DNA of 10,942 bases. Source: JBCBKP01 sp038746265 (GTDB lineage: Bacteria > Planctomycetota > Phycisphaerae > Phycisphaerales > UBA1924). The stretch lies in assembly GCA_038746265.1 (NCBI GenBank), contig JBCDKU010000088.1, positions 1-10,942 of the forward strand, given 5' to 3'. The notes under the pieces were generated by a model that made no database searches, was not told where the DNA came from, and saw only the letters and a list, made by a program, of their open reading frames with translations. Made by a program: the position numbers and the translations under genes. Of the stretch, positions 6,081-10,942 are shown in pieces (the first letter of the stretch is position 1; each line of letters opens with the position of its first letter).

Positions 6081-7525
6081 TGGCCGAGCGCCGTCCCGTT
6101 CACATCGTCCGCGTCGGCGCCGCGAACCTCGCATCGGTTGTCGCGTGCGTCGAGCGGATGGGCTGTGAGCCGATCCCGACGCGCGATCCCGAGCTGATCC
6201 GCAGCGCCGAGCGCGTGATCTTCCCGGGTGTCGGCAGCTTCGCGTCGGTCGCGGAGCGCCTCCACGACCTGGGTGTCGTCGAGCCGCTCCGCGACCGCAT
6301 GAACGCTGGCCGGCCCACGCTCTCGATCTGCCTCGGCATGCAGCTGCTTGCGCGGCACAGCGACGAGGGTGTCGGCGTCGAGGGCCTGGGCGTTGTCGAG
6401 TCCCGCATCACGCGCTTCGAGCCGCCGCCGGGCGAGCACCTCCGCATCCCGCAGTTCGGCTGGAACGCCGTCCGCCCGCAGCCCAGCTGCCGCTTCATCG
6501 AGCCGGGCTTCGCATACTTTGCCAACAGCTACCGCATGACCGATGTCCCCGACGGCTGGTCCGCGGCGACCGCCGACCACGGCGGAACCTTCATCGCCGC
6601 GATCGAACGCGACGGCGTCCTCGCGACGCAGTTCCACCCGGAGCTCTCGGGTCCGTGGGGTCGGCGTCTGCTGCAGCGATGGCTTGAGCAGACCGACGCC
6701 GCGCCGTCGATCGCCGCCGATTCGCCGGAGCGCACCGACGTCATGCCGCGCGTGATCCCGTGCCTCGATGTGAAGGACGGCCGCGTTGTGAAGGGCGTGA
6801 AGTTCCAGGGCCTCCGCGACGCGGGCGACCCCGTCGAACGCGCCGCGGCCTACGAGGCGCAGGGCGCGGACGAGCTTGTGATCCTCGATGTCTCGGCGAC
6901 GCCCGAGGGCCGCGCGAACGCGGCGCACACGGTTGACGCCGTCCGCAAGGTGTTGTCGATCCCGCTGACCGTGGGCGGCGGCATCCGCGCGATCGAGGAC
7001 GCCCAGCGTTTGCTCGACGCGGGCGCGGACAAGGTGGGCGTCAACACCGCCGCCGTTGATCGACCGGAGCTCGTCTCCGAGCTTGCCGCGACGTTCGGTG
7101 TGCAGTGCACGGTCGTTGCTGTCGATGCCGCGCACCGCGACGAGTCGGACCCGTCCAGGGGCTGGGAGGTCGTGACGCGCTCGGGAACGAACCGCACGGG
7201 CATCGACGCCGTGAATTGGTGCGCCGAGGTCGAGCGCCGCGGCGCGGGGGAGATCCTGCTCACGAGCTGGGACCGCGACGGCACCCGCACGGGGTACGAC
7301 CTCGACCTGCTCCGCGCTGTCACCGACGCCGTCGCGCTGCCGGTGATCGCGTCGGGCGGCGTCAACACGCCCGAGCACCTCGCCGAGGGCATCCACGCCG
7401 GCGCGACGGGCGTGCTCGCCGCGAGCATCTTCCACGACGCGGACTGGACAGTGGACACCGTGAAACAAGCGATGGAATCGCACATCGACACGCCGCTCCG
7501 CCACGAAGTGATCCCCAGCCCATGA
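6080..7525 (+). CDS. hisHF: Imidazole glycerol phosphate synthase, HisH-HisF fusion
   Basis: A single 481-residue reading frame joins the glutaminase and cyclase subunits of IGP synthase. Together they convert PRFAR and glutamine to imidazole glycerol phosphate and AICAR. Residues 1-203 are HisH, a class I glutamine amidotransferase with nucleophile Cys84 (SICLGMQ) and His186/Glu188 (QFHPEL). Residues 204-221 are a linker. Residues 222-481 are a full HisF barrel starting MPRVIPCLDVKDGRVVKG, with catalytic Asp230 and Asp349 (counterparts of Asp11 and Asp130 in Thermotoga HisF), VGGGIR and ASGGV phosphate loops. No stop codon separates the halves. Such fusions are standard in fungi and plants (HIS7) but uncommon in bacteria. 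An internal ATG (6743) could also yield free HisF. The gene overlaps hisB by 1 base and hisAIE by 4. Confidence 0.95.
   Translation: MAERRPVHIVRVGAANLASVVACVERMGCEPIPTRDPELIRSAERVIFPGVGSFASVAERLHDLGVVEPLRDRMNAGRPTLSICLGMQLLARHSDEGVGVEGLGVVESRITRFEPPPGEHLRIPQFGWNAVRPQPSCRFIEPGFAYFANSYRMTDVPDGWSAATADHGGTFIAAIERDGVLATQFHPELSGPWGRRLLQRWLEQTDAAPSIAADSPERTDVMPRVIPCLDVKDGRVVKGVKFQGLRDAGDPVERAAAYEAQGADELVILDVSATPEGRANAAHTVDAVRKVLSIPLTVGGGIRAIEDAQRLLDAGADKVGVNTAAVDRPELVSELAATFGVQCTVVAVDAAHRDESDPSRGWEVVTRSGTNRTGIDAVNWCAEVERRGAGEILLTSWDRDGTRTGYDLDLLRAVTDAVALPVIASGGVNTPEHLAEGIHAGATGVLAASIFHDADWTVDTVKQAMESHIDTPLRHEVIPSP
6727..6745 (+). promoter_or_regulatory. Possible internal start for a free HisF chain
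   Basis: ATG 6743 encodes the Met that begins the HisF half of the fusion (MPRVIPCLD). GGAG at 6727-6730 lies 12 bases upstream, which is too far for an efficient ribosome binding site. Internal initiation is therefore possible but weakly supported, and the ATG may simply be a relic of a once separate hisF start. Confidence 0.25.
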
Positions 7526-8787
7526 TCATCCCCTCTGTTGATCTCCAGAACGGTCACGCCGTCCAGCTCGAGCGCGGCAAGGACCTCAAGATCGACGCGG
7601 GCGACCCGCGCCCGATCGCGACGAAGTTTGGTCGTGTCGGCGAGATTGCCGTGATCGATCTCGACGCCGCGATGGGTACGGGCTCAAACGCCGACACGAT
7701 TACCGACCTGCTCAGGCTCGCGCCGTGCCGCGTCGGCGGCGGCATCCGCGACGTGGACACCGCGATCAAGTGGCTCGACGCCGGCGCCCGCAAGGTCATC
7801 CTCGGCACCGCCGCCACGCCCGCGATCCTGCGCGAGCTGCCGCGCGACCGCATCATCGCCGCGCTCGACGCCGAGCACGGCGAAGTCGTGACGCACGGCT
7901 GGAAGACGAAGTCGGGCCGGAGCCTCGAGGACGCGATCAAAGAGCTCGCCGAATACGTGGGCGGCTTCCTGATCACGTTCGTCGAGAACGAAGGCACGAT
8001 GACCGGGCTCGATACCGCCCGCGCCGAACAGCTCCGCGACCTCGCGGGCGAGCGTGTCAAGCTCACCGTCGCGGGAGGTGTCAAGGACGCCGAAGAAATC
8101 GGTAAGCTCGACGCCCTCGGCATCGACGCCCAGATCGGCATGGCGCTCTACTCGGGCAGGTTCGGTCTCGCGGATGCCGTCGCGTCGTGCCTGACGACCG
8201 ACCGCGACGACGGTCTCTGGCCCACGATTGCCTGCGACGAGCACGGCCGCGCGATCGGCTTTGCCTACAGCAACCTCGAATCGCTGAACGCCGCGCTCGA
8301 AGAGGGAATCGGCGCGTATCACTCGCGCCGCCGGGGACTCTGGCGCAAGGGCGCGACGTCGGGCGATACGCAGGAGCTGGTCTCGGTCCGCGCCGACTGC
8401 GACCGCGATGCCCTCCGCTTCGTCGTGAAGCAAGCGGGGGACGGCTTCTGCCACCTCAAGTCCTGGTCCTGCTTCGGCGAGGACGACGGTCTCCCGCGCC
8501 TCGCCCGCCGCCTGCTGGATCCTGCCACCCGGGCCGCTCCCGGCAGCTACACCGCACGGCTCTTCAGCGACGACGATCTGCTCGACAAGAAGATCGCCGA
8601 GGAAGCCCAGGAACTCATCGACTTCCGCGACCGCGACAACCTCATCCACGAAGCCGCGGACCTCTTGTACTTCACCCTCGTCAAGCTCGCGAAGAACGGT
8701 GTCGCGCTGAGCGAGATCGAACGCCACCTCGACCGCAAGGCCCTCAAGGTCACCCGCCGCAAGGGTGATGCGAAGCCGAATGCCTAG
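7522..8787 (+). CDS. hisAIE: HisA-HisI-HisE trifunctional fusion protein
   Basis: A 421-residue protein predicted to carry three consecutive histidine-pathway steps. HisA is residues 1-224, a TIM barrel with Asp7 (MIIPSVD), VGGGIR (71-76), Asp116 and AGGV. HisI is about 229-325, the phosphoribosyl-AMP cyclohydrolase, with YHSRRRGLWRKGATSGDT, the metal motif DCDRD (292-296) and zinc cysteines 293, 310 and 317. HisE is about 341-400, the phosphoribosyl-ATP pyrophosphohydrolase of the MazG-like fold, with EEAQE (360-364) and EAAD (377-380). HisIE fusions are common; one with HisA in front is unusual. The conserved HisA Asp of the R/K-DGT motif is Glu157 here (NEGT). The basic tail ends in codons that belong to a heptamer repeat. 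The start ATG overlaps the hisHF stop (ATGA). Confidence 0.95.
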   Translation: MIIPSVDLQNGHAVQLERGKDLKIDAGDPRPIATKFGRVGEIAVIDLDAAMGTGSNADTITDLLRLAPCRVGGGIRDVDTAIKWLDAGARKVILGTAATPAILRELPRDRIIAALDAEHGEVVTHGWKTKSGRSLEDAIKELAEYVGGFLITFVENEGTMTGLDTARAEQLRDLAGERVKLTVAGGVKDAEEIGKLDALGIDAQIGMALYSGRFGLADAVASCLTTDRDDGLWPTIACDEHGRAIGFAYSNLESLNAALEEGIGAYHSRRRGLWRKGATSGDTQELVSVRADCDRDALRFVVKQAGDGFCHLKSWSCFGEDDGLPRLARRLLDPATRAAPGSYTARLFSDDDLLDKKIAEEAQELIDFRDRDNLIHEAADLLYFTLVKLAKNGVALSEIERHLDRKALKVTRRKGDAKPNA

Positions 8788-8816
8788 TGCCTAGTTAGTG
8801 CCGAGTGCCCAATGCC
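8778..8816 (+). repeat. Heptamer repeats (NRRTGCC) spanning hisAIE stop and hisD start
   Basis: Five heptamers NRRTGCC: GAATGCC 8778-8784, TAGTGCC 8785-8791, TAGTGCC 8796-8802, GAGTGCC 8803-8809 and CAATGCC 8810-8816. A partial 4-base unit TAGT (8792-8795) breaks the phase after the second. The hisAIE stop TAG (8785-8787) is the start of unit two, and the hisD ATG (8812-8814) lies inside the last unit. No Shine-Dalgarno is present in this 24-base spacer. Confidence 0.85.
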
Positions 8817-10077
8817 GCTCCTGAAAACCGTTCAACCCCAAGACGTCACCGCCTCCCGCACCGACCCGCTCGATGAGACGACCATCGAGCAGGCCCGCGC
8901 GATCATGAACGACGTCCGCGGCCGCGGCGAGGCCGCCGTCCGGGAGCACGCCGAGCGGCTCGGCGATATCCAGCCGGGCGGCACGCTGACGATCGACATC
9001 CCCGAGCTCAACGCCGCGCTCGAGCGTCTCGAGCCCACGCAGCGAGCGCATCTCCAGACCGCCGCCGACGACATCCGCGCGTTCGCCGAGGGCCAGCGCC
9101 GCGCGCTGCACGATTTCGAGATGCCCGTCCCCGGCGCACCGGGCTCGCGCATGGGGCACGAGCTCGCGCCCGTCGAACGCGCCGGCTGCTACGCGCCGGG
9201 CGGCCGCTACCCGCTTCCTTCGAGCGTCCTGATGACCGCGGTCACCGCCCGAGCAGCGGGCGTCGAACGCGTCTGGCTCGCGAGCCCGCGCCCGACCGAC
9301 GTCACGCTCGCCGCCGCGGCGATCGCGGGCGTCGGCGGCCTCCTCGCGATCGGCGGCGCGCAGGCGATCGCCGCCATGGTCTACGGCTGCGGCCCGATCG
9401 AGCCCGTGGACGCCGTCGTCGGGCCCGGCAACCGCTGGGTCACCGCCGCCAAGCAGCTCGTCGCGGGCCGCGTCGCGATCGACATGCTCGCGGGCCCGTC
9501 CGAGGTCCTCGTCATCGCCGATGAGACGGCAGATGCCGCCACCCTCGCCGCCGACCTGCTCGCCCAGGCCGAGCACGACGACGACGCCGCGTGCTACCTC
9601 GTCACCACATCACACGAACTCATCGAGCGCGTCAACGCCGAGCTCGAAGCGCAGCTCAACGACCTGCCGACCGCCGACACCGCACGCAACGCGCTGAACA
9701 ACTCGTTCGCCGTCGCGTGCGATTCGATCGACGACGCGATCGCGGTCTCTGATCAGCTCGCGCCCGAGCACCTCGAGATCCAGACACGCGACGCCCGCGG
9801 TGTCGCCTCACGATGCAAGCACTACGGCGCCGTCTTTATCGGCGAGGGCGCCGCCGAGGCTGTCGGCGACTACGGCATCGGCCCCAATCACACTCTCCCG
9901 ACCGGCGGGACCGCCCGCTCCTCCGCGGGCCTGAGCGTGATGACCTTCCTCCGCATGCGGACCTTCCTCGATATCCCCGAGCCCGCCGAGCGGTCGGTCT
10001 ACGAGCGCACCGCCGCCCTCGCCCGCATGGAGGGCCTCGAGGCCCACGCCAGAAGCGCCGAACGCCGCCTCAAGTAA
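8812..10077 (+). CDS. hisD: Histidinol dehydrogenase
   Basis: A 421-residue zinc enzyme that oxidises histidinol to histidine in two NAD-dependent steps, the last of the pathway. The family signature is intact: YAPGGRYPLPSSVLMTA (127-143), VVGPGNRWVTAAK (202-214) and AGPSEVLVIADE. Zinc ligands match Gln252 and His255 (QAEHD), Asp353 (GDYGIGPNH) and His412. The catalytic pair is Glu319-His320 (APEHLEI), and His360 is also conserved. The length is close to the usual 430. It is the only gene of the operon without an overlap or a visible ribosome binding site, since its ATG sits inside a heptamer repeat. It may depend on ribosomes finishing hisAIE 24 bases upstream. It closes the his operon. Confidence 0.97.
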   Translation: MPLLKTVQPQDVTASRTDPLDETTIEQARAIMNDVRGRGEAAVREHAERLGDIQPGGTLTIDIPELNAALERLEPTQRAHLQTAADDIRAFAEGQRRALHDFEMPVPGAPGSRMGHELAPVERAGCYAPGGRYPLPSSVLMTAVTARAAGVERVWLASPRPTDVTLAAAAIAGVGGLLAIGGAQAIAAMVYGCGPIEPVDAVVGPGNRWVTAAKQLVAGRVAIDMLAGPSEVLVIADETADAATLAADLLAQAEHDDDAACYLVTTSHELIERVNAELEAQLNDLPTADTARNALNNSFAVACDSIDDAIAVSDQLAPEHLEIQTRDARGVASRCKHYGAVFIGEGAAEAVGDYGIGPNHTLPTGGTARSSAGLSVMTFLRMRTFLDIPEPAERSVYERTAALARMEGLEAHARSAERRLK

Positions 10078-10108
10078 CTTCACAGCTCCTTGCTTGCTCG
10101 TCGGGTGC

Positions 10109-10131
10109 CACTGGCGGCTCGCCCGCCAGTG
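10109..10131. repeat. Intergenic palindrome after hisD
   Basis: CACTGGCGG (10109-10117) pairs perfectly with CCGCCAGTG (10123-10131) around a 5-base loop. The flanks GGGTGC (10103-10108) and CCC (10132-10134) extend the partial symmetry. The core GGGTGCCACTGGC with its complement recalls a palindrome that I remember as abundant in planctomycete intergenic DNA. It lies 31 bases after the hisD stop. No T-run follows, so termination by the intrinsic mechanism is doubtful, though it may stabilise the mRNA end. The rest of the 196-base gap holds an A/C-rich stretch (about 10150-10200) and no clear promoter. Confidence 0.7.
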
Positions 10132-10260
10132 CCCGCGTGCCCCATCCCCGCAAGAAACCACCAATTCCCAGAAAAACCACAAACCCCGCTGGCACAAACA
10201 GATCCGTGGTTCACCCTTTCAAGACAGGCGCGTCCGCAGCGCCAGCACCGATCCACCGAG

Positions 10261-10265
10261 AGGAG
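10261..10265 (+). promoter_or_regulatory. Ribosome binding site of the PEP-CTERM-like gene
   Basis: AGGAG, inside a purine-rich run (10258-10273), lies 8 bases before ATG 10274. It supports this start over upstream in-frame codons and precedes a good signal peptide. Confidence 0.8.
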
Positions 10266-10273
10266 AGAGAAGG

Positions 10274-10912
10274 ATGAACCGCACGATCACCGCCGCCGCC
10301 CTCGCCGCCACGGCCTTCACCGCCGGCGCTCAGGTCACCTCGACGTTCGATACCGACGCCGACGGCTGGTCCACCATCAACGACACCTCGAGCTTCGGCT
10401 TCGACGCCCTTGTCGGCAACCCCGCCGGCTCGATCGTGGGCGTGGACCGCGCCTCGGGCGCGATCTGGTACTTCGCCGCCCCGAGCAAGTTCCTCGGCAA
10501 CCAGTCCGCGGCCCTCGGCGGCACCCTCTCCTGGGACATCCTGGGCCTTACCGGCAGCCAGTCCCTCGGCGGCACGAACGCCGATGTCTTCCTGTCCTCG
10601 GGCGGCACCCTCATCGGCATCGACCTGGGCTTCAACCCCAACACCACCGACTTCACCAACTACTCCGTCGATCTGAGCTTCGACGCCGGCTGGGAGTTCG
10701 TCAGCAGCACCAACGGCAACACGAACGGCAACGCCGTGGACGCCGCGACCTTCGCCTCCGTCCTCGCCAACCTCGACGGCCTGTTCATCCGCGGCGAGTA
10801 CACCACCGGCTCCGACTCGTCCGCGCTCGACAACGTCGTCCTCACCCCGGCCCCCGCCGGCGCGATGGCCTTCGCGGGCGTCGGCCTCCTCGCCGCCCGC
10901 CGCCGCCGCTAA
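10274..10912 (+). CDS. Exported laminin-B-like protein with PEP-CTERM-like anchor
   Basis: A 212-residue exported protein. Residues 1-19 form a signal peptide, probably cut after AGA. Residues about 21-190 resemble the laminin IV/B beta-sandwich domain: STFDTDADGW (22-31), GVDRASGAIWYFAAPSKFLG (56-75), LGGTLSWDI (81-89), the SVDL/GW strand (131-140), FIRGEY (171-176) and the final LDNVVL (185-190). The tail PAPAGAMAFAGVGLLAARRRR is a planctomycete-style PEP-CTERM-like sorting signal: a PAP motif, a short helix (about 196-207) and RRRR. Known relatives are anchored or released at the cell surface through an exosortase, which is not in this window. It has its own ribosome binding site and is unrelated to histidine synthesis. 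The fold is inferred from pattern memory; the ligand is unknown. Confidence 0.85.
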   Translation: MNRTITAAALAATAFTAGAQVTSTFDTDADGWSTINDTSSFGFDALVGNPAGSIVGVDRASGAIWYFAAPSKFLGNQSAALGGTLSWDILGLTGSQSLGGTNADVFLSSGGTLIGIDLGFNPNTTDFTNYSVDLSFDAGWEFVSSTNGNTNGNAVDAATFASVLANLDGLFIRGEYTTGSDSSALDNVVLTPAPAGAMAFAGVGLLAARRRR

Positions 10913-10942
10913 GCGGGGCCAAGATCCACTTGCAAAACGAGC

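Noticed and set aside
6683..6745. hisH-hisF fusion as an assembly artefact
   Set aside because: Both halves are full length and in phase, and the linker keeps the local codon usage. A lost stop would need a substitution rather than an indel. The doubt cannot be fully excluded without reads.
5978..7504. Long minus-strand frame opposite hisHF
   Set aside because: It is an antisense shadow with biased Arg/Asp/Ala composition and no recognisable motif.
8778..8816. CRISPR-like repeats
   Set aside because: The units are 7 bases long, contiguous and without spacers, and no cas genes are present.
10227..10243. GGCGC/GCGCC hairpin before the PEP-CTERM-like gene
   Set aside because: Only 5 bp with a 7-base loop in GC-rich DNA, which is expected by chance.

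Overview
The window is GC-rich and gene-dense, and every gene I can support lies on the + strand. Several traits point to a planctomycete, probably of the class Phycisphaerae: an exported laminin-B-like protein with a planctomycete-style PEP-CTERM tail (PAPAG, short hydrophobic stretch, RRRR), GC-rich intergenic palindromes at both ends, and unusual fused histidine enzymes. The taxonomic call is inference, since no rRNA or other phylogenetic marker is present.

Layout. Positions 1-54 hold a near-perfect palindrome. Positions 72-2008 encode a LolD/MacB-type ABC ATPase and an FtsX/MacB-type permease, which overlap by one base. Positions 2149-3264 encode a membrane-anchored protein with a long acidic linker and a C-terminal domain resembling DUF3299; I read these three genes as one functional set. 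A nested hairpin (3319-3359) and a strong intrinsic terminator (3391-3426) close this part.

Positions 3512-10077 form a histidine biosynthesis operon: hisG, hisC, hisB, a hisH-hisF fusion, a hisA-hisI-hisE fusion and hisD. The first five reading frames overlap one another by 1 or 4 bases, so they are probably translationally coupled. HisG makes phosphoribosyl-ATP. The HisA-I-E protein should carry out the next three steps (HisE, then HisI, then HisA). The HisH-F protein then makes imidazole glycerol phosphate, which HisB dehydrates and HisC transaminates. HisD oxidises histidinol to histidine. The only activity not found here is histidinol-phosphate phosphatase.

The two spacers inside or at the head of this operon that are not gene overlaps (before hisG and before hisD) each carry five copies of a degenerate heptamer, NRRTSCC, with the same 4-base phase slip. 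In the hisD spacer the repeats supply both the hisA-I-E stop codon and the hisD start codon. After hisD a second palindrome (10109-10131) precedes the exported PEP-CTERM-like protein (10274-10912).

The most notable points are the three-enzyme HisA-I-E fusion, the HisH-F fusion, an Asp-to-Glu change in a conserved HisA motif, the heptamer arrays at start codons, and the ABC transporter plus DUF3299-like set that recalls the Vibrio zrg zinc locus.
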